Below are positions 8,372-17,025 of a stretch of 64,000 bases of DNA, piece after piece (position 1 is the stretch's first letter; every line of letters starts with the position of its first letter). The translations under genes were made by a program, and so were the position numbers. Origin of the DNA: an uncultured Dorea sp. (GTDB taxonomy: Bacteria; Bacillota; Clostridia; Lachnospirales; Lachnospiraceae); contig CAJTOH010000004.1 in assembly GCA_910577685.1 (NCBI GenBank), positions 1 to 64,000 on the forward strand. The letters are read 5' to 3'. The notes below the pieces were generated by a model. The model searched no databases, was not told where the DNA came from, and saw only the letters and a list, made by a program, of their open reading frames with translations.

Positions 8372-9298
8372 ATGCAATACATCAACAGGCTGTCTGACTA
8401 TGAGGGCAGGAAAGAGGCGGCAGTGACCTTCGGAAAATTTGACGGTCTCCATACAGGTCATCAGAAACTGGTGGAGCAGGTCCGAAAGCTGGGGGAATCA
8501 GAAGAGCTTGCAAGTATCGTGTGTGCCTTTGACATGCGGCCCTTGTGGGAAAGGACCGGTAAGACACCGCGGATGCTGATGACGGGAAAAGAAAGGCATA
8601 GGCGGCTTGAAGGGAAGGTGGACGTTCTTGCAGAATGTCCGTTTACCCTTGAATTCAGCAGAATCCATGCAGAAGAATTTATCCGGGACATTGTATGCCG
8701 CAGATTTCATGCCAGATATGTAGTAGTGGGGACGGACTTTCAGTTTGGCTATGAGAAACAGGGGGATATCCATCTGCTCCGGCAGTTTGAGGAAGCGTAT
8801 GGATACCGCCTGATTGTAATAGAAAAAGAACGGTATGAGAACCGTGTTATCAGCAGTACCTATATCAAGGAGCTTCTAAGCGGGGGGGACTTAACGCTTG
8901 CAAACCGGCTTCTGGGATATCCGTACGGAATCATCGGGCAGGTGGAACACGGGAAAGAACTTGGGAGGAAGCTTGGATTCCCGACACTGAACGTGGCTTG
9001 GCCGGAGCATAAACTTGCGCCTCCTCGAGGGGTGTATCTAAGCAATATACAGGTGGACGGGCAATGGTTCCACGGAATCTCCAACGTGGGCGTGAAGCCT
9101 ACGGTTAGTAAAGAGGAGCGGGTGTTGATAGAAAGTTTTCTGTTCGGTTACGACGGGGATGCTTACGGGAAGGAAGTGACCGTCGATCTCCTTGCATTTC
9201 GGAGGGCGGAGCGTGTATTTGAAAGCGTTTCGGAACTTAAAGCATGCATTGACAGGGATATTGAGTACGGAAAACATTTCTTTGCGAATGTAGAGTAA
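8372..9298 (+). CDS. ribF: Bifunctional riboflavin kinase / FAD synthetase RibF
   Basis: 308-aa RibF, converting riboflavin to FMN and FMN to FAD. The N-terminal nucleotidyltransferase domain has the HIGH-like motif in KFDGLHTGHQKL, with VVGTDFQFG and ISSTYIKELL later. The C-terminal flavokinase domain starts at GRKLGFPTLNVAWP and has GVYLSNI and SNVGVKPTV. It sits downstream of truB, the usual place in Firmicutes. The C-terminus is followed after 12 bp by the phosphate transporter, so they are probably co-transcribed. Confidence 0.95.
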   Translation: MQYINRLSDYEGRKEAAVTFGKFDGLHTGHQKLVEQVRKLGESEELASIVCAFDMRPLWERTGKTPRMLMTGKERHRRLEGKVDVLAECPFTLEFSRIHAEEFIRDIVCRRFHARYVVVGTDFQFGYEKQGDIHLLRQFEEAYGYRLIVIEKERYENRVISSTYIKELLSGGDLTLANRLLGYPYGIIGQVEHGKELGRKLGFPTLNVAWPEHKLAPPRGVYLSNIQVDGQWFHGISNVGVKPTVSKEERVLIESFLFGYDGDAYGKEVTVDLLAFRRAERVFESVSELKACIDRDIEYGKHFFANVE

Positions 9299-9310
9299 AG
9301 GAGAATACGA

Positions 9311-10960
9311 ATGAGGATCACGACAATTTTTATGCTGCTCGGAGGACTGGGATTCTTCCTGTACGGGATGAAGATGATGAGTGAGGGACTCGAGAAGGCG
9401 GCCGGGGCAAAGATGCGGAGCATACTGGAATTCTTTACCAAGACCCGGTTTATCGGTATGATAGTGGGAATTGTGTTTACCGCTATTATCCAGTCTTCCA
9501 ACGCGACGACGGTAATGGTTGTCAGCTTCGTGAATTCGGGGCTTATGAACCTGATGCAGGCGTCGGGGGTTATCTTAGGGGCGAATATAGGTACGACTAT
9601 CACCGGACAGTTGATTGCCTTTAACCTGTCGGACATTGCGCCGCTGATCGTAATTATCGGCGTGGTAATGGTCATGTTCTGTAAAAAGCAGGGGGTTAAG
9701 AAGATCGGAGAGGTTATCTTAGGATTCGGTATCCTGTTTATGGGACTCAGCATCATGGGGGACAGTATGGAAGCCGTCAAGGAATCTCCGAAGATGATAG
9801 AGTTCCTTTCATCACTGACCAATCCATTTGCGGCAATCCTTACCGGATTTGCAATTACGGCTGTGCTGCAGAGTTCCTCTGCGACTGTGGGTATCATTCT
9901 TTTGATGGTGTCCCAGAACCTTCTGGAATTTGCAATATGCCCTTTCATGATACTTGGCTGCAATATCGGTTCCTGTGTGTCCGCGCTGGTTGCCAGCTTA
10001 AGCGGCAAGAAGGATGCAAAGCGCGCGGCGTTGATTCATCTTCTGTTCAATGTGATCGGGTCTGCCGTAATGTTTATCATCCTGCTGGCTGCCATTGACC
10101 CGTTTACGGATATGATGTTGTACATATCGGGCGGCAATCTGGCAAGGTCGGTAGCGAACGTACATACGCTGATGAAGGTTTTTGAAGTGGCGATGCTGTT
10201 CCCGTTCATGGGGTGGATTGTTAAGGCGACTTACCGCATCGTGCCGGGTGAAGACGTGACGGCGGAAGACGAGTACGAACTGCCGTTTATCGGGACCGGG
10301 AAGATTTTGTCTACTACGACGGCCGTGGTAAACGGAATCGCGGAGATCGAGCATATGGGCCGGGTTGCGGCGGAAAATCTTCGGGTTGCCATGGACGTGC
10401 TGTGCGATCCTGACGAAGAAAAGATTAAGGAAGTCTACCAGCGTGAGAAATACATTGATTTCATGAACAGCCGGATTACGGATTATCTGGTGCGGGCAAA
10501 CGAGCTTGTACTGCCCATTGCGGACGAGCGGCTGATCGGCGGTTTATTCCACGTGGTCAATGACATTGAACGAATCGGAGACCATGCGGAGAATTTTGCC
10601 GACTCGGCAAAGACGCGGCTTGAGTGGGGGATTGATTTTAGCGATAAGGCGAAACGGCAGCTTAAGGAAATGAATGAAAAGGCCGTGATGATTCTGGGAT
10701 ATTCTCTAGAGATGTTCAAGAACCGGAACTATAAGCACATGGCAGAGATTCTGCGGCTGGAGGACGAGATCGACGAGCTGGAGAAAAAATTGCAGAATTC
10801 CCATGTTAAGCGGCTGACCAAGAATAAATGTACGCCGAAAGCGGGAATGATGTTCTCGGATACGGTTTCAGGGTTAGAGCGCGTGGGAGATCATGCGACG
10901 AATATTGCCTTCGCAATCCTTGAACCTGCGGATTCGGCGGACGACGATGACGATGAATAA
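9311..10960 (+). CDS. Na+/phosphate cotransporter with C-terminal PhoU-like domain
   Basis: 549-aa membrane protein of the Na/Pi-cotransporter II (NptA/YjbB-like) family. Two inverted transport repeats carry the signature QSSNATTV (about residue 60) and LQSSSATVG (about 185), with about eight to ten hydrophobic helices up to residue 320. The C-terminal 230 residues are a soluble helical PhoU-like domain with two ERIGDHA/ERVGDHA motifs that fit metal binding. It probably imports or exports phosphate with sodium. It lies at the end of the rimP-ribF operon. Confidence 0.9.
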   Translation: MRITTIFMLLGGLGFFLYGMKMMSEGLEKAAGAKMRSILEFFTKTRFIGMIVGIVFTAIIQSSNATTVMVVSFVNSGLMNLMQASGVILGANIGTTITGQLIAFNLSDIAPLIVIIGVVMVMFCKKQGVKKIGEVILGFGILFMGLSIMGDSMEAVKESPKMIEFLSSLTNPFAAILTGFAITAVLQSSSATVGIILLMVSQNLLEFAICPFMILGCNIGSCVSALVASLSGKKDAKRAALIHLLFNVIGSAVMFIILLAAIDPFTDMMLYISGGNLARSVANVHTLMKVFEVAMLFPFMGWIVKATYRIVPGEDVTAEDEYELPFIGTGKILSTTTAVVNGIAEIEHMGRVAAENLRVAMDVLCDPDEEKIKEVYQREKYIDFMNSRITDYLVRANELVLPIADERLIGGLFHVVNDIERIGDHAENFADSAKTRLEWGIDFSDKAKRQLKEMNEKAVMILGYSLEMFKNRNYKHMAEILRLEDEIDELEKKLQNSHVKRLTKNKCTPKAGMMFSDTVSGLERVGDHATNIAFAILEPADSADDDDDE

Positions 10961-10968
10961 AATAATTC

Positions 10969-10997
10969 TTTACATGTGACATGCTCTGTGCTATACT
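10969..10997 (+). promoter_or_regulatory. Sigma-A promoter of rpsO
   Basis: TTTACA at 10969-10974 and TATACT at 10992-10997 with a 17-nt spacer. The inferred start near 11004 gives a leader of about 85 nt before rpsO. Confidence 0.75.
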
Positions 10998-11011
10998 TGA
11001 CAGGTATGGAA

Positions 11012-11058
11012 GCCGATATTCGGTAAAAGGATGCTCCAACCTTTACTTAATATCCGGC
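11012..11058 (+). promoter_or_regulatory. Structured rpsO leader, candidate S15 autoregulatory RNA
   Basis: Two nested stems are readable: GCCGATATT (11012-11020) with AATATCCGGC (11049-11058, one bulged C), and inside it AAAGG (11026-11030) with CCTTT (11040-11044). The structure ends 15 nt before the AAGGAGG of rpsO. S15 of other bacteria represses its own translation through unrelated leader structures, so autoregulation is a reasonable inference, not shown. Confidence 0.5.
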
Positions 11059-11088
11059 GTTTAATGATCAGAGAAGGAGGATAACAAC

Positions 11089-11355
11089 ATGATTTCCAAA
11101 GAGAGGAAAGAACAGATTGTAGCAGACTATGGAAGGACAGCCGGGGACACCGGTTCACCGGAGGTGCAGATTGCGATCCTGACAGCGAGGATTAACGACC
11201 TGACCGAGCATTTTAAGAACAACCCGAAGGATCATCATTCAAGAAGAGGTCTTCTTAAGATGGTTGGACAGAGAAGAGGGCTGCTTGCATATCTGAAGAA
11301 GGCGGATATTGAGAGATACCGTACACTGATCGAGAGATTAGGACTTAGAAAATAG
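11089..11355 (+). CDS. rpsO: 30S ribosomal protein S15
   Basis: 88-aa S15, which binds the 16S central-domain three-way junction early in 30S assembly. The full family pattern is visible, including GDTGSPEVQIAILT, the HFKNNPKDHHSRRGLL loop and LLAYLKKADIERY. The start ATG follows AAGGAGG by eight bases. It is followed by pnp, as in many bacteria. Confidence 0.98.
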   Translation: MISKERKEQIVADYGRTAGDTGSPEVQIAILTARINDLTEHFKNNPKDHHSRRGLLKMVGQRRGLLAYLKKADIERYRTLIERLGLRK

Positions 11356-11362
11356 TCATACG

Positions 11363-11394
11363 GAAGGGCGCAGATTGATTTTGCTGCGTCCTTC
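11363..11394 (+). promoter_or_regulatory. Intergenic hairpin 1, rpsO-pnp
   Basis: An 11-bp stem (11363-11373 with 11384-11394, one G-U pair) with a 10-nt loop lies right after rpsO. The sequence after the stem is A-rich and not a U-run, so it is not a clear intrinsic terminator. An RNA-stability or processing element is more likely. Confidence 0.6.
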
Positions 11395-11400
11395 ATTAAA

Positions 11401-11449
11401 AACTGTCGGAAAACGGCTGATATGTTATATCAGTTGTATTTCGGCAGTT
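11401..11449 (+). promoter_or_regulatory. Intergenic hairpin 2, rpsO-pnp
   Basis: A 10-bp outer stem (11401-11410 with 11440-11449, two wobble pairs) encloses an inner stem of up to 11 bp (11413-11423 with 11427-11437) capped by GTT. It lacks a U-tract. Confidence 0.6.
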
Positions 11450-11475
11450 ATTAGTAATGGATAGAAGTTTTATGC

Positions 11476-11532
11476 CCGAGACCACTGAAAAGCATATTTA
11501 TCCTGTTCAAATATGTTTTTCAGTAGTTTCGG
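11476..11532 (+). promoter_or_regulatory. Long 24-bp hairpin upstream of pnp, candidate RNase III site
   Basis: The arms 11476-11499 and 11509-11532 form 24 base pairs with a single C-A mismatch and two G-U wobbles, and a 9-nt loop. It ends about 45 nt before the pnp start. In E. coli the pnp leader contains a long stem cut by RNase III, through which PNPase autoregulates. A comparable role here is inferred from position and shape. Confidence 0.65.
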
Positions 11533-11577
11533 CGGCTTTTATCCACAGGAAATGTATAATTAAGAAGGAGAAGATGT

Positions 11578-13665
11578 ATGTACAAACAATTTGAGATGGA
11601 GCTGGCCGGAAGAAAACTCTGCGTGGACGTAGACAGAGTGGCGAAACAGGCGAACGGAGCCGTACTGATGCACTACGGGGAGACTACCGTACTTTGTACG
11701 GCGACGGCTTCCGAGAAGCCAAGGGAAGGGATTGATTTCTTCCCGTTAAGCGTAGAATATAATGAGAGACTGTATTCCGTAGGGAAGATACCGGGAGGGT
11801 TTAACAAGAGGGAAGGCAAGGCGTCAGAGAATGCGATTCTTACCTGCCGCGTTATTGACCGTCCTATGCGTCCGTTGTTCCCGAAGGATTACCGCAATGA
11901 CGTAACACTGGAGAATTTGGTTTTGTCCGTAGATCAGGATTGCTCTCCGGAGCTTACGGCAATGCTGGGGGCTGCGATCGCCACCAGTATTTCCGATATC
12001 CCCTTTGACGGACCGATCTCTACGACGCAGGTAGGATTGGTTGAGGGAGAGTTTGTGTTTAACCCGACGGCTGCCCAGAAAGAGGTATCCGATCTCACGC
12101 TTACGGTGGCTTCTACCAAAGAGAAGGTGATCATGATCGAGGCCGGGGCCAACGAGGTTCCGGAGCAGAAGATGATCGAGGCGATCTTTGCCGCTCATGA
12201 GATGAATCAGAAGGTAATTGCGTTTATCGATACCATTGTGGCAGAGTGCGGCAAGAAGAAGCATGAGTATGAGAGCTGCGCGGTTCCGGAGGAATTGTTT
12301 GCGGCAATCCGGGAGATTGTCACGCCGGAGGCGATGGAAGAAGCGGTATTTACGGATGAGAAGCAGGTGCGTGAGGAGAATATACGCCAGATTACGGAGA
12401 AGTTAGAAGAAGCATTTGCGGAGAAGGAGGAATGGCTTGCCGTGCTTGGCGAGGCGGTGTACCAGTACCAGAAGAAGACCGTGCGCAAGATGATACTGAA
12501 AGATCATAAGCGTCCGGACGGAAGAGCCATCGACCAGATCCGTCCGCTGGCGGCGGAGATCGATCTGATTCCCCGGGTTCACGGTTCCGCGATGTTTACC
12601 CGCGGGCAGACGCAGATCTGCACCATTACGACTTTGGCTCCGCTGGCCGAGGCCCAGAGGCTTGACGGTCTTGACGAGGCGGAGACTTCCAAGAGATATA
12701 TGCACCACTATAATTTCCCGTCCTATTCCGTAGGAGAGACAAGGCCGTCCAGAGGGCCGGGACGCCGCGAGATCGGGCATGGCGCGTTGGCGGAGCGGGC
12801 GCTGCTCCCTGTCCTTCCAAGCGAGACGGATTTCCCGTATGCGATCCGCACCGTATCCGAGACGTTTGAGTCTAACGGTTCTACGTCGCAGGCGAGTATC
12901 TGCGCGTCCTCCATGTCGCTTATGACGGCAGGCGTGCCCATTAAGGCGGCGGTCGCCGGTATCTCGGCAGGTCTGGTGACAGGCGAGACGGACGACGATT
13001 ATCTGGTACTCACGGATATTCAGGGGCTTGAGGATTTCTTCGGGGATATGGACTTTAAGGTTGCCGGGACCCACAAGGGAATCACGGCGATCCAGATGGA
13101 TATCAAGATTCATGGTCTTACAAGGCCGATTATCGAAGAAGCGATTGCGGCGACGAAGAAGGCAAGGACATACATCCTTGACGAGGTGATGTCTAAGACC
13201 ATTGAGCAGCCAAGGCCGGAGGTAGGGCCGTATGCGCCGAAGATTATCCAGATGCAGATCGACCCGCAGAAGATCGGGGACGTGGTTGGACAGCGCGGCA
13301 AGACCATTAATGCGATTATTGAGCAGACCGGCGTGAAGATCGATATCACGGACGACGGATCTGTGTCTATCTGCGGAACGGATGCAAAGAGCATGGATGA
13401 GGCAAAGAAGCTGATCTATATCATCGTGACCGATTTCGAGGCGGGACAGGTCTTGGAAGGAAAGGTAGTCAGCATTAAGGAGTTCGGCGCGTTTATTGAA
13501 TTCGCACCGGGCAAGGAGGGAATGGTACACATTTCCAAGATTGCGAAGGAGAGAGTAAGACAGGTGGAGGACGTACTGACGTTGGGAGACGTGGTGAAGG
13601 TAGTCTGTCTGGGCAAGGATAAGATGGGACGTATTTCTTTCAGTATGAAGGACGTTGCAGAGTAA
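11578..13665 (+). CDS. pnp: Polyribonucleotide nucleotidyltransferase (PNPase)
   Basis: 695-aa PNPase, a phosphorolytic 3'-5' exoribonuclease and part of RNA turnover. It has two RNase PH domains (about 1-230 and 315-540, the second with GRREIGHGALAERAL), a helical linker, a KH domain near 555-615 (IGKTI-type motif as DVVGQRGKTINAI) and a C-terminal S1 domain near 620-690. The start ATG has AAGGAG seven bases upstream. It is closed by a strong terminator. Confidence 0.97.
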   Translation: MYKQFEMELAGRKLCVDVDRVAKQANGAVLMHYGETTVLCTATASEKPREGIDFFPLSVEYNERLYSVGKIPGGFNKREGKASENAILTCRVIDRPMRPLFPKDYRNDVTLENLVLSVDQDCSPELTAMLGAAIATSISDIPFDGPISTTQVGLVEGEFVFNPTAAQKEVSDLTLTVASTKEKVIMIEAGANEVPEQKMIEAIFAAHEMNQKVIAFIDTIVAECGKKKHEYESCAVPEELFAAIREIVTPEAMEEAVFTDEKQVREENIRQITEKLEEAFAEKEEWLAVLGEAVYQYQKKTVRKMILKDHKRPDGRAIDQIRPLAAEIDLIPRVHGSAMFTRGQTQICTITTLAPLAEAQRLDGLDEAETSKRYMHHYNFPSYSVGETRPSRGPGRREIGHGALAERALLPVLPSETDFPYAIRTVSETFESNGSTSQASICASSMSLMTAGVPIKAAVAGISAGLVTGETDDDYLVLTDIQGLEDFFGDMDFKVAGTHKGITAIQMDIKIHGLTRPIIEEAIAATKKARTYILDEVMSKTIEQPRPEVGPYAPKIIQMQIDPQKIGDVVGQRGKTINAIIEQTGVKIDITDDGSVSICGTDAKSMDEAKKLIYIIVTDFEAGQVLEGKVVSIKEFGAFIEFAPGKEGMVHISKIAKERVRQVEDVLTLGDVVKVVCLGKDKMGRISFSMKDVAE

Positions 13666-13680
13666 ATATATAATTAAGAA

Positions 13681-13723
13681 CCGGGACACAGCAGAGTTTA
13701 GATCTGCTGTGTCCCGGTTTTTG
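13681..13723 (+). terminator. Intrinsic terminator of pnp
   Basis: A perfect 15-bp GC-rich stem (13681-13695 with 13703-13717), a 7-nt loop, then TTTTT and further T-rich sequence. Confidence 0.9.
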
Positions 13724-13733
13724 TATTTTTTAT

Positions 13734-13761
13734 TCATAAATATAATGCCTGTACATATATT
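13734..13761 (+). promoter_or_regulatory. Candidate sigma-E promoter of spoIIIA
   Basis: TCATAAA (13734-13740), 13 nt, then CATATATT (13754-13761), close to the Bacillus sigma-E pattern (-35 with ATA, -10 CATACANT). The spoIIIA operon is under sigma-E in B. subtilis, which supports the call. A similar pair lies before ylbJ in this window. Confidence 0.5.
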
Positions 13762-13782
13762 GGAATTAAGAGGTGGACAGAT

Positions 13783-14730
13783 ATGTTAAATGACAGACTT
13801 TTGAGGGTTCTGCCCAGAAACGTCAGGCTTGCGGTAAGCCGGGAACGGCTGGAGGATTCCTGCATGCAGGAACTCAGGCTTCGGGTGGGAAAGCCGCTTC
13901 TTATGATTTACTGCGGCAGTGAGCGCATGATTGGGAAGGAACGGGACGGGCCTTATATCGTAACAAAGGAGGACGTAAAGGAGATGCTGGAGTATGTCGG
14001 CAACTTCTCCTTGTATGCATACGAACAGGAAATGAAACAGGGATTTATTACAATCGAGGGAGGACACAGAGTGGGGATTACAGGTCAGGCGATTATTGAA
14101 GACGGGAGGGTAAAGAACCTGCGCCATATCTCATCCATAAATCTTAGGATGTCCCACGAGGCGGTCGGATGTGCGGATCTGGTATTTCCATATATCACTC
14201 AGGAGGGGAGGCTCTGCCACACGCTGATCGTATCCCCTCCGGGATGCGGTAAGACGACGCTGCTTCGGGATATGATACGCCAGATTTCCGACGGAAACAG
14301 ATGGGTCGGCGGCATGACGGTGGGCGTGGTGGATGAGCGTTCTGAAATAGGCGGATGTTTTAGAGGCGTTGCGCAGAATAATCTGGGCATCCGCACCGAC
14401 GTCTTAGACGGCTGCCCCAAGGCGGAAGGGATGTCCATGCTGATCCGTTCCATGAGTCCGGCAGTCTTGGCCGTGGACGAAATCGGTTCGGCGCAGGATG
14501 TACATGCCATCGAACACGCCATGCACTGCGGATGCCGGATGCTTGCCACCATCCACGCGGATTCTATGGAGGATCTTAGGAAGAAGCCTCTGATTGACCG
14601 TATGGTGGCTGAAAAACGGTTCGACAGGTATATTCTGCTTGGAAAAAGGCAGCGTGTGGGGCAGGTGGGCGGCCTGTTCGACAGCCGGGGAAACCTCCTC
14701 TACCGTGAGGCGGCGGGCGAGCCATGTTGA
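13783..14730 (+). CDS. spoIIIAA: Stage III sporulation protein AA (SpoIIIAA ATPase)
   Basis: 315-aa AAA-type secretion ATPase of the mother-cell-forespore channel (SpoIIIA-SpoIIQ). Walker A is PPGCGKTTLLRD (about residue 152), Walker B lies in VLAVDEIGSAQD, and GVVDERSEIGG between them is typical of the family. The start ATG follows AGGTGG. It is first in an eight-gene operon and overlaps spoIIIAB. Confidence 0.95.
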   Translation: MLNDRLLRVLPRNVRLAVSRERLEDSCMQELRLRVGKPLLMIYCGSERMIGKERDGPYIVTKEDVKEMLEYVGNFSLYAYEQEMKQGFITIEGGHRVGITGQAIIEDGRVKNLRHISSINLRMSHEAVGCADLVFPYITQEGRLCHTLIVSPPGCGKTTLLRDMIRQISDGNRWVGGMTVGVVDERSEIGGCFRGVAQNNLGIRTDVLDGCPKAEGMSMLIRSMSPAVLAVDEIGSAQDVHAIEHAMHCGCRMLATIHADSMEDLRKKPLIDRMVAEKRFDRYILLGKRQRVGQVGGLFDSRGNLLYREAAGEPC

Positions 14731-15245
14731 TGAAAACAATAGGCGGCGTGATTGTCATCGCAGCCACTTCCATGTGGGGACACGAGGCGGCTATGCGGAT
14801 AGGAAACGGCTATAAAGAGCTGCAGTATCTGCAGAAACTTCTGTATCTGTTAAGGGGTGAAATCCTATATGCAAGGTCATATTTAGGAGAGGCGTTTATG
14901 CAGATCGGACAGACGGCGAAAAGCCCGTACCGGGAATGGCTGCTTGGATTGTGCGGCCGGATGGATAAAGAGCGGGACGCCACCTTTGCAGAGATGTGGG
15001 AGGAGAGTACGAAGGCCTGTCTTGAGGCATCCGGGCTTCCGAAGAAGGAGATTCTCCGGCTTGCGTCCTTTGGAAGCCGGTTGGGGATCGCGGATGCAGG
15101 TATGCAGATAAAGACTCTTGATTTGTATCTTGAGGAGATCAGGCTTTCTATGGAGGAGATGCGGGAGGAAATGCGGACGAAGATAAGGCTGTGCCATTGC
15201 CTGGGCGTGATGAGCGGGATCTTTATCACAGTCCTGTTGATATAG
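14724..15245 (+). CDS. spoIIIAB: Stage III sporulation protein AB
   Basis: 173-aa SpoIIIAB, a GspF-like membrane protein of the SpoIIIA secretion-type complex. It has an N-terminal membrane segment, a helical soluble body and a C-terminal hydrophobic helix (CLGVMSGIFITVLLI). The start overlaps the end of spoIIIAA by 7 bp, with ATG at 14724 and another in frame at 14730. Confidence 0.92.
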   Translation: MLMKTIGGVIVIAATSMWGHEAAMRIGNGYKELQYLQKLLYLLRGEILYARSYLGEAFMQIGQTAKSPYREWLLGLCGRMDKERDATFAEMWEESTKACLEASGLPKKEILRLASFGSRLGIADAGMQIKTLDLYLEEIRLSMEEMREEMRTKIRLCHCLGVMSGIFITVLLI

Positions 15246-15256
15246 AGGAGGAGTAC

Positions 15257-15451
15257 ATGAGTGTGAACCTGATATTCAAAATTGCGGCTGTGGGAATTCT
15301 GGTGTCCGTGTTAAGCCAGGTGCTGAAACATAGCGGGAGGGAAGAGCAGGCGTTTCTGACAAGCCTTGCGGGACTTCTGTTGGTGTTGTTCTGGATTGTG
15401 CCGTATATTTACGATCTATTTGAATCTATTAAACGGCTGTTTGCGTTATAA
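15257..15451 (+). CDS. spoIIIAC: Stage III sporulation protein AC
   Basis: 64-aa SpoIIIAC with two membrane helices (LIFKIAAVGILVSVLSQVL and LLLVLFWIVPYIYDLF) and the family's N-terminus. The frame extends 22 codons upstream, but GAGGAGG before the ATG at 15257 fixes the start. It is part of the SpoIIIA channel operon, next to the related SpoIIIAD. Confidence 0.93.
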   Translation: MSVNLIFKIAAVGILVSVLSQVLKHSGREEQAFLTSLAGLLLVLFWIVPYIYDLFESIKRLFAL

Positions 15452-15481
15452 AGGATCCGACATTAGAAAGAAGGGATTGCA

Positions 15482-15868
15482 ATGGATATGCTGCGGATCG
15501 GAATTATGGGTGTGGCCGGGACACTTTTGGCGGTGCAGTTTAAAAGCGGGAAATCCGAGTATGGGATTTACATAACGGTGACCCTGAGCCTGATTATTTT
15601 TTTCAGCGTTCTGGAACGGATCGGAACGATCGTCGAGGCGATGAAGGGTATCGGCAGATTTATCCGGCTGGATCAGGCGTACGTCGGAACGCTGATTAAG
15701 ATGCTCGGCATCACGTATATTGCGGAATTTTCCGCGGGAATCTGTAAGGATGCAGGTTATCAGACGATCGCGTCCCAGATTGAGATCTTCGGTAAGCTGG
15801 CCGTAATGCTTTTAAGTATGCCCATTCTCATGACCCTGCTGAATACGATCAGGGAATTTCTGTCATGA
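15482..15868 (+). CDS. spoIIIAD: Stage III sporulation protein AD
   Basis: 128-aa membrane protein of the SpoIIIAC/AD family with three to four hydrophobic helices (IGIMGVAGTLLAVQFK, TVTLSLIIFFSVLERI, LAVMLLSMPILMTLL). It ends four bases into spoIIIAE (ATGA-type overlap). The start ATG has AGAAAGGGA upstream. Confidence 0.93.
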   Translation: MDMLRIGIMGVAGTLLAVQFKSGKSEYGIYITVTLSLIIFFSVLERIGTIVEAMKGIGRFIRLDQAYVGTLIKMLGITYIAEFSAGICKDAGYQTIASQIEIFGKLAVMLLSMPILMTLLNTIREFLS

Positions 15869-17016
15869 AGAAAGGGATACGTGCGCTGGCGGCGCAGATT
15901 GGGGTTATGATCTTTACACTTTTATTTCTGGTTTCGGAAGCGGCGGCAAAGGAAGAACCCTTAGAGGGAATCGGCCTTTCCGACCAGTATGATTTTGACG
16001 AAATAGACGACTCGCTGAAAGAATTATTCCCTAAAGAACGGCTTGATTTTCAGGAAACTCTGATGGGGATCTTATCCGGCGATATGGACTTTTCCGTCGG
16101 TCTTGTAGGCAGGCTTGTGAAAGAGCAGATTGGATACGCCTTTCAAAGCAGCCGGGAAAGTCTGATCCACATGCTGATTATCGCTTTGCTGGCAGCCGTA
16201 TTCAGCAATTTTTCCAAGGTGTTTAAGGGCCGCCAGATTTCCGACATCAGCTTTTATGCATTGTACCTGCTGCTCATAGCCCTTGCCATCAGCTCTTTTG
16301 AAGCAGTGGTAAGCTGGGTGAGAGGGGGAATCGAGGCGCTGACTGCCTTTATGGGAGTGTTCTGTCCGCTGTATTTCCTGGCAGTCTCCATCGCCAGAGG
16401 GAGCGTGACATCCGTAGCTTTCTATCATCTGGTGCTGTTCCTGATCTTTCTGACGGAAGCGCTGATCCTGAATTTCCTGCTGCCCATGCTCCATATCTAT
16501 ATGATGGTGCGGGTCTTGAATTACCTGTCGGATGAGGACTATCTGAGTAAATTTGCGGAACTCATCGAGATGGCCGTGTCGTGGATTCTAAAGACGGTGC
16601 TGGCCTGTATTGTGGGGTTAAATGTAATCCAGGGCCTGATCAGTCCGGCAATCGACAGTGTTAAGCGAAGCGCCATTACCCGCAGCGCCGAAGCGATTCC
16701 CGGAATCGGGGACGCCATAGGCGGCATGGCGGAGGTTGCAATCGGAACAGCCGTCCTTGTAAAAAACGGAATCGGCATGGCAGGGGCGGTGATTTCCGTC
16801 GCCCTGTGTATTGTTCCGCTAGCGCAGGTCGCCTGTATCGCTCTTCTCTACAAGCTGGCCGCCGCAATCATACAGCCTGTGTCTGACAAGAGGATCGTGG
16901 GGTGTATCGAGACTGTGGGGGAGGGATGCAGGATGCTGCTGGGCGTGATTTTTACCACAGGATTTTTATTCCTCCTAACAATCGTAGTTGTTGCGGCTGT
17001 CACGGGAAATGTGTGA
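15865..17016 (+). CDS. spoIIIAE: Stage III sporulation protein AE
   Basis: 383-aa polytopic membrane protein of the SpoIIIA complex. An N-terminal signal-like helix precedes a short acidic extracellular segment (residues about 30-60), then about seven hydrophobic helices up to the C-terminal FLFLLTIVVVAAV. It overlaps spoIIIAD by 4 bp. Confidence 0.94.
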   Translation: MKKGIRALAAQIGVMIFTLLFLVSEAAAKEEPLEGIGLSDQYDFDEIDDSLKELFPKERLDFQETLMGILSGDMDFSVGLVGRLVKEQIGYAFQSSRESLIHMLIIALLAAVFSNFSKVFKGRQISDISFYALYLLLIALAISSFEAVVSWVRGGIEALTAFMGVFCPLYFLAVSIARGSVTSVAFYHLVLFLIFLTEALILNFLLPMLHIYMMVRVLNYLSDEDYLSKFAELIEMAVSWILKTVLACIVGLNVIQGLISPAIDSVKRSAITRSAEAIPGIGDAIGGMAEVAIGTAVLVKNGIGMAGAVISVALCIVPLAQVACIALLYKLAAAIIQPVSDKRIVGCIETVGEGCRMLLGVIFTTGFLFLLTIVVVAAVTGNV

Positions 17017-17025
17017 GGTGTGAGA

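Noticed and set aside
12403..13737. 444-codon open frame on the minus strand opposite pnp
   Set aside because: pnp is complete and convincing in frame on the + strand; the antisense product has no recognisable motif and starts inside the terminator region.
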